Source: Paenibacillus barengoltzii NBRC 101215
Lineage (GTDB): Bacteria; Bacillota; Bacilli; Paenibacillales; Paenibacillaceae
Direction: 5' to 3'
Length of the DNA stretch: 64,000 nt
Assembly (NCBI RefSeq): GCF_004000745.1
Contig: NZ_BILV01000009.1
Location: 20,697-84,696 of the forward strand
The notes beneath the pieces are model-generated. The model did no database searches and had not been told where the DNA came from. It worked only from the letters and a program-made list of their open reading frames with translations. Both the position numbers and the translations under genes were made by a program. This document shows, piece by piece, positions 43,086 through 52,555 of the stretch; position 1 is the stretch's first letter; each line of letters begins with the position of its first letter.

Positions 43086-44876
43086 TCAGCCTATATTCAG
43101 CCGCGTTTCCAGCTCGGACGCATTCGGATTTAACGGCAGGCGAATCGTCACATTCGTCCCGATGCCAAGCCGGCTGAAAATTTCCACCCCGTATCGCTCC
43201 CCATAAGCCAGTTTGATCCGGTCATCTACATTTTTGATCCCATAGCCGGATTGATTGCTCGCTTTGTTAAACGCCTCCTCCAGCCGCTGGCGGGTCATGC
43301 CTTGTCCGTCGTCGATGACCTGCAGCAGAAGATCTTCTCCTTCCGCCTTGAGCTTGACGATAATGTTGATGCCGGACTCACTCCAAATCGCGTGATTGAT
43401 GCAGTTCTCGATAAATGGCTGCAAAATCAACTTGATCACCGTGCGGTTAAACAACGACTCGTCCAAATCGTAGTGCATATGCAGCATCCCGCGGAACCGA
43501 ATCGCCTGGATGGAAACGTAGTTTTTGACCAACTGGATTTCTTGTTCCAGCAACACCACCCGTTTGCCCTTATTCAACGAGATTCGATAATATTTCGATA
43601 AATGGTTAACCATCTGGTACACCTGCATGCTGCCTTCCTTCAATGCCAGCGAAGAGATCGAGGACAACGTATTGTATAAAAAATGCGGATTAATCTGCGC
43701 CTGCAGCGTCGTTAGCTCCGAATCTTTGACGGCGATTTCCTTCACGTATACCTCATTAATCAGTTCCTGAATACGCGCCGCCATCTTCTGGAACGCGTAC
43801 GACAGCTGCCCGATTTCATCGTTGCCCATCGGCATGCGTTGCACCTGAAAGTTCCCCCGCTCTACCTTGCGGATTTGCTGCAGCAGCCCCTCGATCCGTT
43901 TCGTAATCACCTTGGCTGTCACAAAAATAAGCAGGGCGGCAACCGCAATCACAGTGACCGATACCCAGACAATTCGTTTGGTCGCCTTATTCGTATTGGC
44001 GAGCAGCTCGTCATAGGGAACGGTGATGACCGTCGTCCATCCGTTACGTAACTTTTTGTAGGTAAAAAACAACTCCTGTCCGTCAATCCGCTTATCGAAC
44101 TTCCCGCTGGACAACGTTATATCCCCTTGAATCGGATAGAGGTCGAACAGCTGATTGCCCTTCATCGCCGCATCACCGGAACTGATCACGCGGCCGTTTT
44201 CGTCGATGATGTAGACGCTCTTGTTGACGTTCTCTTTTTCGATCAGGGAGTAGATTTCCTTGTCGTCGATATTGATCGTTAGAATGCCATACGGTTGCGA
44301 TAAGCTGAAGTAGCTCAGCGAACGGGCCAGTGTGACATAGGACGACCCGGTCTGCGGATCTTCGATATGGGTGTAGACCGGACTTCCGGCCGCGTCCAGC
44401 GCCTGTTGCTTCACCCTTTCCGGGAGCTCCTCGGTGTAGCGGATGTACTGCTTATCGGAATAGAGCGTCTTGTTATCGATGTAAATGGTGATGCCCTGAA
44501 GATTAGAATTGGAAATCATCATGGAGGACATCGTCCGATTGATATAGCGGAAGGCATCAATATAATAAAAGGCCTGCTCATAATCATTGGACAGGTAATT
44601 CCGCAGCTGCGCATCCATATACAAAATATTGGTCAACTGCTCGTAATACCCCAGCCGGTTTTCCAAGTTCGTATTGATCTGATTTAACGTCCCGCTTAAC
44701 GAAGCATATGTCTGCTCCGTAATCGTGTCCCGCGTAGAAGTGTAGGAATAATAAATCAGCACGGAGCACGGGATAAAGGACACGAGAAGAAAAATAATAA
44801 ACAGCTTATTGCGCAGCCGAAGGTTGGCGAACCAATGGGGCCTGAACAGGAACAATCGCCGAGTGATCGGGTTCAT
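43086..44876 (-). CDS. YesM-like sensor histidine kinase
   Basis: A 596-residue kinase. A first membrane helix (FIIFLLVSFIPCSVLIYYSYTS) is followed by an extracellular dCache-like sensor of about 240 residues, a second helix (VSVTVIAVAALLIFVTAKVI), HAMP, and a His_kinase domain with phospho-acceptor His in LQAQINPHFLYNTLSSI. The HATPase has NCINHAIW (N box), DDGQGM and GYGIKNVDDRI. It probably senses extracellular galactoside or the loaded binding protein and phosphorylates the YesN-like regulator 14 bases upstream. The ATG at 44876 (AAAGGA, 9 bases) is preferred; an ATG at 44912 inside the regulator gene also has AAGGAG and is possible. Confidence 0.92.
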   Translation of the reverse strand: MNPITRRLFLFRPHWFANLRLRNKLFIIFLLVSFIPCSVLIYYSYTSTRDTITEQTYASLSGTLNQINTNLENRLGYYEQLTNILYMDAQLRNYLSNDYEQAFYYIDAFRYINRTMSSMMISNSNLQGITIYIDNKTLYSDKQYIRYTEELPERVKQQALDAAGSPVYTHIEDPQTGSSYVTLARSLSYFSLSQPYGILTINIDDKEIYSLIEKENVNKSVYIIDENGRVISSGDAAMKGNQLFDLYPIQGDITLSSGKFDKRIDGQELFFTYKKLRNGWTTVITVPYDELLANTNKATKRIVWVSVTVIAVAALLIFVTAKVITKRIEGLLQQIRKVERGNFQVQRMPMGNDEIGQLSYAFQKMAARIQELINEVYVKEIAVKDSELTTLQAQINPHFLYNTLSSISSLALKEGSMQVYQMVNHLSKYYRISLNKGKRVVLLEQEIQLVKNYVSIQAIRFRGMLHMHYDLDESLFNRTVIKLILQPFIENCINHAIWSESGINIIVKLKAEGEDLLLQVIDDGQGMTRQRLEEAFNKASNQSGYGIKNVDDRIKLAYGERYGVEIFSRLGIGTNVTIRLPLNPNASELETRLNIG

Positions 44877-44889
44877 GCCTTTCGTCCTT

Positions 44890-46497
44890 TTAGAGATTTT
44901 TTCGATATTCATTTGGCGTGACTCCTTGGTTTTTCACGAATAAGGAAATGAAATAGGACGTGCTCTCGTAACCGATTTTCTGGGCGATATCCTGTACCTT
45001 CAGCGATGGATCTGCCAGCATCTCCTTGGCTTTCTCCAGGCGGATGCGAGTCAGATAGTCATGAATCGTCATCCCGGTTTTGTCCCGGAAGATCGAGCGC
45101 AGATAGTTTGGTGACAAATACACTTGGCTGGACAAGCTTTGAATTGTGATCGGCTCATGATACGTATTGTCGATGATCTGGCAGACCTGATGTACCAGCT
45201 TGGCGTTCTTGTCCGTGGACCGCTCCATCAGCAACTCCAAGTAATGGGCTGCCGCCCGCCAAATCGCCGCTTCAATCTCCTGCAACGTCTGGCAGTCGTA
45301 CACCGATTGGTACAAGGCGGCACGTTTGACCGGCTCGGCTTGGCAATTTAGGCTCGGAGTGTGAATCTGTTCCTCCAAGCGGTCCAACAAATCGATCGCC
45401 CACTCGTACACAAGCGATTTATCGATCCGCAGCTGGCGAACGTTCATGAGATAATCACGCAAGATCGCTTCTGCCTCTTCACTGCGCTGTTGCTGCAGCA
45501 CCTCCATCCACGCCTGCTCTGAGAAGGGCGGCAGCTCTCCATAGCGGTACCCCGGTTTGACGTCACCGACAAATAAAATCTGCCCCGGCCCAAGGAAGAA
45601 GCGTTCGTCCCTTAAGCTGCACACCCGTTCATACAGCTGAGCGATACCGGCAAGTTCGGCTGCTTCGTTGCTGATGGCGAGCGTGACTGACAGCCCCAGC
45701 AATCCTCGGACCGTCTGTTGCAGTGTCCCCCACTGCTCTCGTGTCATAGCGGGTTGGCTTCCTCTCTCAGGTTCAGCCGCGATAAAGATCGCCAGCTCCC
45801 CTTCCTGCAGCGTAGCCACCATCGCGTCTTTACGAATCGCGTGAAAATAATCCTCCAACACTTCCGGCAGACGGGAGATCGCCGTTTCCAACGAACCCGC
45901 CTCCCCTCTGACGTCGGTCTCCCCGCGGTTGATACTTCCGCTTGCGCAGCGGTCCACACTGCAGAGCGCCAATGTGTAGGAAGGAGCGGATGCTCCCCTC
46001 CCCCGTTCACACTTTCCTAGCTCGACGGTGAGTTGCTCTTGCCGAACTAGAGATTTTTCGTGAAGCAGCTCCTTCAACAACTTGGCTTTGGTCATCTGGA
46101 CCGATTTATATTTTAAACGCACCTCTTCGCACTTTTGCTTCACCTGCGCAATCACACCGGAAATTTCCTCCAGATCCAGCGGCTTCAGCAAATAACCTAC
46201 TGCTCCGACGTGCAAGGCTGATTTCACGTAACTAAACTCGTCATGACCGGTCAGAAACACGATCTGCATCCAGTCATACTGCTCCCTGACCCACTTGGCC
46301 AACTCCAGGCCGTCCATGAAGGGCATCTGAACGTCTGTCAGCACGATGTCGGGTTGAATGGCTTGGATTTTCTCCTGAGCGTCCTTCCCATTGATGCCGA
46401 CGCCAGCGACGTAAATCCCCATCTCTTCCCAACGGATGATGTCCCGCATCATTTCCAATTCCAATTCCTCGTCGTCCACCAGAAAAATGCTGTACAT
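44890..46497 (-). CDS. YesN-like response regulator with AraC output
   Basis: A 535-residue regulator. The N-terminal receiver has DD at residues 8-9, phospho-acceptor Asp55 (IVLTDVQMP) and Lys in YLLKPLD. A long middle domain without a known fold name follows, then a C-terminal AraC HTH pair (ITIQSLSSQVYLSPNYLRSIF; KVQDIAQKIGYESTSYFISLFVK). It should activate the divergent permease operon and probably the binding-protein and glycosidase genes downstream of the kinase. AAGGGGG precedes the ATG. Confidence 0.93.
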   Translation of the reverse strand: MYSIFLVDDEELELEMMRDIIRWEEMGIYVAGVGINGKDAQEKIQAIQPDIVLTDVQMPFMDGLELAKWVREQYDWMQIVFLTGHDEFSYVKSALHVGAVGYLLKPLDLEEISGVIAQVKQKCEEVRLKYKSVQMTKAKLLKELLHEKSLVRQEQLTVELGKCERGRGASAPSYTLALCSVDRCASGSINRGETDVRGEAGSLETAISRLPEVLEDYFHAIRKDAMVATLQEGELAIFIAAEPERGSQPAMTREQWGTLQQTVRGLLGLSVTLAISNEAAELAGIAQLYERVCSLRDERFFLGPGQILFVGDVKPGYRYGELPPFSEQAWMEVLQQQRSEEAEAILRDYLMNVRQLRIDKSLVYEWAIDLLDRLEEQIHTPSLNCQAEPVKRAALYQSVYDCQTLQEIEAAIWRAAAHYLELLMERSTDKNAKLVHQVCQIIDNTYHEPITIQSLSSQVYLSPNYLRSIFRDKTGMTIHDYLTRIRLEKAKEMLADPSLKVQDIAQKIGYESTSYFISLFVKNQGVTPNEYRKNL

Positions 46498-46535
46498 GTC
46501 CGCAAGCCCCCTTCGTTTGTCTTTCTATGCCTGAT

Positions 46536-46556
46536 AACCGTCCTGGGAGGACGGTT
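46536..46556. other. Perfect hairpin in the yesN/permease divergent region
   Basis: AACCGTCC-TGGGA-GGACGGTT, a perfect 8-bp stem 39 bases upstream of the response-regulator ATG. Neither side has a clear T-run, so a terminator is not assigned; it may be an operator or a leader structure. Confidence 0.5.
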
Positions 46557-46589
46557 CTTTCAACTTATAACTTCGTGCGTCCACTTCAA

Positions 46590-46603
46590 TTATAGCGCTT
46601 ACA
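46590..46603 (-). promoter_or_regulatory. cre site in the divergent promoter region
   Basis: Minus strand TGTAAGCGCTATAA matches the catabolite-responsive consensus TGNAANCGNWNNCW at all but one fixed position. CcpA binding would put both divergent galactoside units under glucose repression. Confidence 0.6.
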
Positions 46604-46670
46604 TCTCCGGGAGCTGAATCCTCCTTACGCATGAAAGTTATTTTCAAGCATGATTCGATGTTTTGCTTTA

Positions 46671-46700
46671 TCGACATGGATTTTTCGGGAGTCTTATAAT
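46671..46700 (+). promoter_or_regulatory. Promoter of the galactoside permease operon
   Basis: TCGACA (5/6 match to TTGACA), an 18-base spacer and a perfect TATAAT at 46695-46700, 68 bases before the first permease ATG. A GCATGA direct repeat lies just upstream (46629 and 46648) and could be a regulator site. Confidence 0.65.
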
Positions 46701-46767
46701 TTTTTTAAGCCATAGGCTGGACGTCCTGACTTGAACTTGAACTAGAAAACCAATGCGAGGTGCCGCT

Positions 46768-47739
46768 ATGCAAACCGACTTGAAGCTTCGTGAAGGCACG
46801 GACCTAAACCTCCCGCGCCGGAAAGTTTGGCCCGTCTTCAAACAACAAAAATACCTGTTTCTCCTCATGCTGCCGGCGCTGATCTGGGCGATCCTGTTCG
46901 CTTATGCGCCAATGGCCGGGTTGTATATGTCGTTCGTGAACTACCAGCCCACGCTCGGCCGTTTCTGGTACAGTCTGTTCCACAGTGAATTCGTAGGCCT
47001 GCAGTGGTTTCGTTATTTTTTCAATAATGGCGATTTCCTGATCATCATGCGCAACACCTTGGCTTCGACGTTAATCACACTCCTGTTCTCATTCCCGATG
47101 CCAATCCTGATCGCGCTGGCGATTAACGAAATCAAGAACGTCCAATTCAAAAAAATCGTGCAAACGTCATCCTATTTGCCGTATTTCATCTCCTGGGTTA
47201 TCGCGGCCAACATTATCGTAACGCTGCTGTCTTCGGATGGTGCCGTGAACGCATTGCTGAAGTTCTTCCATCTCACCAATGAGAGCATCCTGTTCCTGCA
47301 GAACGGGAAGTATTTCTGGTGGATTGTAGCCTTGGGCAATACGTGGAAGGATATGGGCTACAGCTCGATCATGTATTTGGCAGCGATCTCTTCGATCAAC
47401 CCGGAATTGTACGAAGCGGCCAAGGTGGATGGGGCCAACCGGTTTAAGCAAATCCGCTATATCACGTTCCCGCATCTGAAGCCGACGATTGTCATCCTGC
47501 TGATTCTGGCTATGGGCGGCATTCTGAACGCAGGGTTCGACCAGCACTTCCTGCTCGGGAACGATCTGACGAAGGATTACTCTGACGTGCTCTCCACCTA
47601 CTCATTCCGCTATGGGATCCAGAACGGGATGTTCTCTTACGCTTCCGCTGTCGGCATGTTCAGCTCGGTGGTCGCTTTTATTATCGTGGTGATCGTCAAC
47701 CAAATCGCGAAAAAAATCAACGGCCAGTCCTTATTCTGA
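46768..47739 (+). CDS. Sugar ABC permease, LplB-like (CUT1)
   Basis: A 323-residue permease with six predicted helices (first at YLFLLMLPALIWAILFAYAPMAG) and the EAA loop NPELYEAAKVDGANRFKQIRYITFPHLKP near residue 220. It uses a non-encoded ATPase of the MsmX type, as no ATPase gene is near. The ATG at 46768 has GAGGTG 7 bases upstream; the ATG at 46753 is less likely. It works with the permease at 47761 and the lipoprotein at 41300. Confidence 0.92.
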   Translation: MQTDLKLREGTDLNLPRRKVWPVFKQQKYLFLLMLPALIWAILFAYAPMAGLYMSFVNYQPTLGRFWYSLFHSEFVGLQWFRYFFNNGDFLIIMRNTLASTLITLLFSFPMPILIALAINEIKNVQFKKIVQTSSYLPYFISWVIAANIIVTLLSSDGAVNALLKFFHLTNESILFLQNGKYFWWIVALGNTWKDMGYSSIMYLAAISSINPELYEAAKVDGANRFKQIRYITFPHLKPTIVILLILAMGGILNAGFDQHFLLGNDLTKDYSDVLSTYSFRYGIQNGMFSYASAVGMFSSVVAFIIVVIVNQIAKKINGQSLF

Positions 47740-47760
47740 ACCTGGCATGGAGGGAACTGC

Positions 47761-48654
47761 ATGAAAAACCAAAAAACGCTGACCGAGCATCTGTTTGACG
47801 CGGCCTTGTACCTGTTCCTGACGTGCATTTTTCTCGTCACGTTCTATCCGTTCTGGAACATTCTCATCATCTCGTTGAATGACGCAACGGACTCGCTGCG
47901 CGGCAACCTGTATTTCTGGCCGCGGGAGTTTACGACCGCCAGCTATATTACGATCTTCCGCAACCCTGAAATCTGGAGTGCGCTGCAGGTGACGGCGCTG
48001 CGAACGGTGATCGGGACCGCGATGTCGATCATTTGCATCTCCATGCTGGCTTACTCTTTAAGTAAACGGTATTTGCTTGGCTGGAAGTATTTTTCGTTCT
48101 TCTTTGTGTTTACGATGTACTTTGGGGGCGGCTTGATTCCAACGTATATGGTGATCAAGGCGTTGGGGTTAATTGATTCGTTTTGGGTGTTTATTTTCCC
48201 GGGGCTGATCGGGGTGTTCCTGATGATCCTCGTACGCACCTTCATCGAGCAGCTGCCCGGTGAAATCGAGGAATCCGCCAAAATCGACGGCGCCAACGAT
48301 TTGCAGGTGTTCGTTCGCATCGTGCTCCCGCTGTGCGTCCCGGTACTGGCGACCATCGGCTTGTTCCTGGCTATCGGCCACTGGAACGCTTGGTACGATT
48401 CCTACATCTATACGTATAAACCGGAGCTCAAGACGCTGCAGGCCGTTCTGGTCAAGATCCTGAACCAGTTCCAGACCGGCGCGATGATGACCGATGCCCA
48501 GCAACTGGCGCAAAACGCCAAACGCATCCCGGTCTCCAGTGAAAGCATCCGGATGGCGGTTACGATGGTAGCGACGCTGCCGATCATCATGGTGTACCCG
48601 TTCGTGCAAAAATATTTCGTCAAAGGGATTATGATGGGCGCGATCAAAAGCTAA
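47761..48654 (+). CDS. Sugar ABC permease, LplC/YtcP-like (CUT1)
   Basis: A 297-residue permease with six helices (first near LYLFLTCIFLVTFYPFW) and EAA loop LPGEIEESAKIDGANDLQVFVRIVLPL. A GGAGGG ribosome site sits between the two permease genes. It forms the membrane channel together with the LplB-like partner. Confidence 0.92.
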   Translation: MKNQKTLTEHLFDAALYLFLTCIFLVTFYPFWNILIISLNDATDSLRGNLYFWPREFTTASYITIFRNPEIWSALQVTALRTVIGTAMSIICISMLAYSLSKRYLLGWKYFSFFFVFTMYFGGGLIPTYMVIKALGLIDSFWVFIFPGLIGVFLMILVRTFIEQLPGEIEESAKIDGANDLQVFVRIVLPLCVPVLATIGLFLAIGHWNAWYDSYIYTYKPELKTLQAVLVKILNQFQTGAMMTDAQQLAQNAKRIPVSSESIRMAVTMVATLPIIMVYPFVQKYFVKGIMMGAIKS

Positions 48655-48670
48655 CTATATTTAATGAAGA

Positions 48671-48700
48671 AACCCGTCGCGGCGTTTTGCCGGACGGGTT
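48671..48700 (+). terminator. Terminator after the permease operon
   Basis: AACCCGTC/GACGGGTT arms with an inner GGC/GCC pair; the following tail ATTGTGTT is only weakly T-rich. Confidence 0.65.
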
Positions 48701-48759
48701 ATTGTGTTATAGGATCGGCTCTGAAGCTTATGCTGTTCTAGGCCTAGGCCTATCTGGGC

Positions 48760-49248
48760 TTAGCCTAGCACGTGCTCCTGCCGAATCAAGTCCAGCAAAG
48801 CACGGCAGCCCTTCTGCACTAGGCCATAAACCTCCTCAAAGTTCCCGGTGTAATACGGATCGGGAACCTCCTTCAACTGCGAGTCCGGCACCAGATCCAA
48901 GAGCTTCACGATCCGGGCATCGGCCTCACGGGCCAGCGCCTTCAAATCGCGTTCATTCTGGTTATCCATCGCAATGATATAGTCGAATTTGGCAAAATCG
49001 TCCTGCGCCACCTGCCGCGCTTTCAGCCCTTCATAGGAAATGCCGTACTGATCCAAAATGCGGCGCGTGCCGTGATGCGGAGGATTGCCTGTATGCCAGT
49101 TACCGGTTCCCGCCGAATCGATCACAAATCGTTCGCCGTATCCGGCTTCGTTCACCAGATGCCGAAAGACGGCTTCCGCCATGGGCGAACGGCAAATGTT
49201 CCCCAGGCATACAAACAACACTCCCACTTTGCTTTTCTCGTTATCCAT
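48760..49248 (-). CDS. Low-molecular-weight protein tyrosine phosphatase
   Basis: A 162-residue enzyme. The P-loop C-x5-R-S is VCLGNICRSP (nucleophile Cys14, Arg20), and the general-acid Asp lies in VPDPYYTGNFEEVYGLV near residue 130. It dephosphorylates protein tyrosine residues in the cytoplasm; the YfkJ-like branch is common in Bacillota, where arginine phosphatases (YwlE) belong to the same fold. The DPYYTGNFEEVY sequence favours the tyrosine phosphatase branch. AAGGAGAACC precedes the ATG. It is a monocistronic-looking gene. Confidence 0.92.
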   Translation of the reverse strand: MDNEKSKVGVLFVCLGNICRSPMAEAVFRHLVNEAGYGERFVIDSAGTGNWHTGNPPHHGTRRILDQYGISYEGLKARQVAQDDFAKFDYIIAMDNQNERDLKALAREADARIVKLLDLVPDSQLKEVPDPYYTGNFEEVYGLVQKGCRALLDLIRQEHVLG

Positions 49249-49349
49249 GGTTCTCCTTCTTCCTTCCTGTATAGCCTATCTGTTCAACACTCTCTTAGCA
49301 GATAGTACTATAGGTTAAGCCGAAGGACAACCGCAGCCCGGTCGAAGCT

Positions 49350-50225
49350 TCAGCCTTTGCGTACCACGGGAATCCAGATTTCGCTTCGGTAATTGGACAG
49401 CGACGTGTCCGGGCTCTCGTTCCATAGAAGCTCCGGTCCTTCGGCCAACTCGTAATGAGCAGACGGGAACCACTCGGAATAAATCTGTCCCCAAACGTTC
49501 TGCAGCGTCTCCGGGAACGGGCCGACGGCAGTGAATACCGCCCACGTCGAAGCAGCCACCTCCAGCGAAGCATAGCCGTCCGGGCCAGGCTGCGTTGTCG
49601 CCACACCCAAGTAATGATCCAGTTCCCCTTGCTCCTCCATGCGTCCATCCGAGAAATTGATCGATGCGTTGACGATCCCGGTTGGTTCGATATTGGACAA
49701 CCCTTTCAACTCAGCGATTTTCTCCGGGGTTAACTGCTGTGCCATTTCTGCGATATGCGGGTTCACCCCGTGAAATTGGATCGGCACCCGCTTATGCAGA
49801 CCAACGATCCGAAACGCATCCTTATCTACGATCCGATAATTCATTTCGTTTCCTCCTTGTATGGTGAGTTGGAAGGACATCCGAGGATAAGCTTTTAGCG
49901 GCGCTCCCGGATCTCTGGCCTCCGACGGCGTGATGCCATGCATGGCTTGAAACGCTCGGGTAAAAGCATCCGCGGAACCGTAGCCATACTTCACCGCGAG
50001 GTCGATGACCCGCACCGGCCCTTGCTGCAGCTCGAAAGCAGCCAGCGTTAATCGACGGCGGCGGATATATTCCGTCAACGGAATCCCGGCCAGGAACGAG
50101 AACATCCGTTTAAAATGGTACTCCGAACAAACCGCGATTCGGGCAACCTCTCCATAATCGATCTCCTCCGTTAAATTCCGCTCGATGTAGCCTAGCGCAT
50201 CGTTCATGTTTTTAAGCGTATCCAT
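49350..50225 (-). CDS. AraC regulator with GyrI-like effector-binding domain
   Basis: A 291-residue protein with the HTH pair at the N-terminus ([59 protein letters not shown]). The C-terminal GyrI-like/SOUL-type small-molecule-binding domain starts at about residue 130 ([21 protein letters not shown]). The arrangement matches multidrug- or stress-responsive activators of the Rob/SoxS-like type. Start at 50225 (ATG) with AGGAGGTG 6 bases upstream; the GTG at 50234 overlaps that site. The target gene is not obvious. Confidence 0.9.
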   Translation of the reverse strand: MDTLKNMNDALGYIERNLTEEIDYGEVARIAVCSEYHFKRMFSFLAGIPLTEYIRRRRLTLAAFELQQGPVRVIDLAVKYGYGSADAFTRAFQAMHGITPSEARDPGAPLKAYPRMSFQLTIQGGNEMNYRIVDKDAFRIVGLHKRVPIQFHGVNPHIAEMAQQLTPEKIAELKGLSNIEPTGIVNASINFSDGRMEEQGELDHYLGVATTQPGPDGYASLEVAASTWAVFTAVGPFPETLQNVWGQIYSEWFPSAHYELAEGPELLWNESPDTSLSNYRSEIWIPVVRKG

Positions 50226-50337
50226 CGTTTGCACCTCCTCTGGTTCCCATCATACTATGAGTTCTCTGGCCCCTTCCGACTTTCCGTGCACCAACTTTGC
50301 AGGGGATCTGGTTGTCGAAGCCGTTCAATGGAGCAAA

Positions 50338-51165
50338 TTACCGCGTGCAAGCCCGATAAGCCGTGGGTGATATCCCGGCATGACTCTTAAACTGGCGGGA
50401 AAAATGCGCCAGCTGCATGCCCAGCCGGTCAGCGATGTCGGCGATGCTGTCATCCGTATAGGTCAACAGCCGTTTGGCTTCCTCCATCCGTTTGCGCTGC
50501 ACATAGTGCATCGGGGTGACTCCCATGATTTTTTTGAAATAAGGAATAAAATAGTTCGGATGCAAATGCACCAGGTCAGCCAAAGTCTCAATTTCGATCG
50601 GCTCGTGCAGATGCTCCTGGATATATCTCAACACGTCGTTCAGCTTGTTTCGTTCTGTAAACTGCATATAGTCCTTCAAATAATCATGATAACCGCCTTC
50701 CTCCAGGCAGCATGCCAGCAGATTCAGCAGACAAGCTTGCATCCGCAACCCGGCAAAGGGCCCTCCGGACTGAAACTGGTGAATGAGCTCCTCGAAGGTC
50801 GCTTGGACCTCCTCGGGATTGCCGGCATCGCTGATATACAACTTGCTGCTGGCATGAAACAGCGGCCATTCCCCCACCTGAGCATCGAAGTGACAGAAAT
50901 ATCGGGTATAAGGATTTTCCGGGTTCGTAAACGTCGTTTGACTGCTTCCCGCCGGCATGATCATCAGCTGCCCTGACCGGGGATAATACGTCTCCCCGTT
51001 GATGATGACTGACCCTTCCCCCTCGGCGATAAAATACAGCCGATTAAAGCTGGGGGCCAGCTCCGTCCGGTTCCAACCAGGAAAGCCGCTTCTCAGCTGC
51101 GCATGCGTCACGGTGACGGTTAAGCTCTCGGGCAAACGCCCGGCCAACTGGTCTATTTCATTCAT
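50338..51165 (-). CDS. AraC regulator with cupin sensor (regulator of the Gfo/Idh operon)
   Basis: A 275-residue AraC protein. The N-terminal cupin (FNRLYFIAEGEGSVIINGETYY, residues 40-60) is followed by a linker and a C-terminal HTH pair (IEIETLADLVHLHPNYFIPYF; SIADIADRLGMQLAHFSRQFK). AAGGAGGAA precedes the ATG. It is divergent from the four-gene oxidoreductase operon starting at 51389, and the gap holds a 21-bp-spaced direct repeat, so it is the likely activator. Confidence 0.9.
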   Translation of the reverse strand: MNEIDQLAGRLPESLTVTVTHAQLRSGFPGWNRTELAPSFNRLYFIAEGEGSVIINGETYYPRSGQLMIMPAGSSQTTFTNPENPYTRYFCHFDAQVGEWPLFHASSKLYISDAGNPEEVQATFEELIHQFQSGGPFAGLRMQACLLNLLACCLEEGGYHDYLKDYMQFTERNKLNDVLRYIQEHLHEPIEIETLADLVHLHPNYFIPYFKKIMGVTPMHYVQRKRMEEAKRLLTYTDDSIADIADRLGMQLAHFSRQFKSHAGISPTAYRACTR

Positions 51166-51256
51166 CGCCTTCTTCCTCCTCCCCTCCGTCTCACTGTAAG
51201 CCTTTTCAATTCGAAAGATTCTTATCCTATTGTATCAGCGTTATTTATCGAATACA

Positions 51257-51290
51257 CCTTAATTTTGTGCAAAACCGCCTTAATTCGTGC
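51257..51290 (+). promoter_or_regulatory. 21-bp-spaced direct repeat, candidate AraC operator
   Basis: CCTTAATTTTGTGC at 51257-51270 and CCTTAATTCGTGC at 51278-51290. The CCTTAATT cores are 21 bases apart, i.e. on the same helix face, between the AraC gene and the operon it probably controls. Confidence 0.5.
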
Positions 51291-51388
51291 CATTCTCAAC
51301 CCTTCCGATTCAAGCTAAGCTAAGAGCGACAGGACTACCTAGAAGCTGACAGAACAGGAGTTTAATGAAGGTAAAAAGGGAGGATTAC

Positions 51389-52555
51389 ATGGACAAAGTA
51401 CGTTTCGCGATCATTGGCATCGGCAATATGGGAACGTCCCATGCACTCAACCTCAGCAGCGGCGAGATTCGGGGGGCGGAATTGACCGCCGTATGCGACA
51501 CGAACCCCGACCGCTTGAAGTGGGCGAAGGAGCATCTGCCGGAGACGGTACAGCCCTTCGATACCCCGGAAGCGCTGTTGGCTTCGGGCGCGATGGATAC
51601 CGTGCTGATCGCTACGCCGCATTATGATCATCCGACACTGGCGGTGCAAGCTTTTGAGAGCGGTTACCATGTGCTGGTGGAGAAGCCCGCCGGCGTGTAT
51701 ACCAGAGCGGTTCGCGAGATGAATGAAGCGGCGGCGAAGTCTGGGAAGCAGTTCGGCATTATGTACAATCAGCGTACGAATCCGCTGTACGCAAAGCTGC
51801 GGGACCTTGTATTGTCCGGGGAGCTGGGGACGATCCGCCGCACGAACTGGATCATCACGAACTGGTACCGCTCGCAAAGCTATTACGACTCCGGCGGTTG
51901 GCGCGCCACTTGGGCTGGAGAAGGCGGCGGCGTGCTGCTGAATCAGGACCCGCACCAGCTTGATCTTTGGCAGTGGACGACCGGGATGATGCCGAAGCGG
52001 GTACGTGCGTTTTGCCACTTCGGCAAATACCGCAATATCGAAGTCGAGGACGATGTGACCGCCTATGTGGAATATGAAAACGGCGCCACCGGCCTGTTCG
52101 TCACCACAACCGGCGAAGCCCCAGGGACGAACCGCTTCGAGTTGACCGGCGACAACGGCAAAATCGTCGTGGAGGATGGCAAGCTCACGTTCTGGCGGTT
52201 GCGCGTGCCTGAGCCGAAGTTTAACGCGGAATATACCGGCGGTTTCGGACAGCCGGAATGCTGGAAATGCGAAATCCCGGTCAGCGGCGGCGATGGCCCG
52301 CAGCATAAGGGGATTTTGCAGAACTTCACGAACGCGTTGCTGCACGGTGAGAAGCTGCTTGCCCCTGGTGAGGAAGGCATCCTCGGCCTGACGCTCTCCA
52401 ACGCCATGCACCTGTCGGCCTGGACGGACGACTGGGTGGAGCTGCCGCTGGACGAGGATCTGTTCTACGCCAAGCTCCAGGAGAAGATCCGCACCTCCTC
52501 GTTCCGCAAGGAAGGCGGCAGCGGCAAGGTGCTGGACGTGTCGGGCACGCACTAA
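51389..52555 (+). CDS. Gfo/Idh/MocA-family oxidoreductase (1)
   Basis: A 388-residue NAD(P)-dependent sugar oxidoreductase. Rossmann motif AIIGIGNMGTSHA near residue 6, the family EKP motif as VEKPAGV near residue 96, and the C-terminal beta-sheet domain with GGWRATWAGEGGGVLLNQDPHQLDLWQWTTG, including the conserved catalytic-region D-x-x-H. The ATG at 51389 has GGGAGGA upstream; the frame to 51365 is rejected. It is the first gene of an operon with a TIM-barrel isomerase and two more family members; probably oxidation or epimerisation of a sugar or cyclitol. Confidence 0.9.
   Translation: MDKVRFAIIGIGNMGTSHALNLSSGEIRGAELTAVCDTNPDRLKWAKEHLPETVQPFDTPEALLASGAMDTVLIATPHYDHPTLAVQAFESGYHVLVEKPAGVYTRAVREMNEAAAKSGKQFGIMYNQRTNPLYAKLRDLVLSGELGTIRRTNWIITNWYRSQSYYDSGGWRATWAGEGGGVLLNQDPHQLDLWQWTTGMMPKRVRAFCHFGKYRNIEVEDDVTAYVEYENGATGLFVTTTGEAPGTNRFELTGDNGKIVVEDGKLTFWRLRVPEPKFNAEYTGGFGQPECWKCEIPVSGGDGPQHKGILQNFTNALLHGEKLLAPGEEGILGLTLSNAMHLSAWTDDWVELPLDEDLFYAKLQEKIRTSSFRKEGGSGKVLDVSGTH

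Noticed and set aside
51362..52552. A 396-codon minus-strand frame exactly opposite the first Gfo/Idh/MocA gene
   Set aside because: Its sequence has no family motifs, is Arg/His/Leu-rich as expected for the antisense of GC-rich codons, and lacks a ribosome site; the plus-strand protein has clear motifs.
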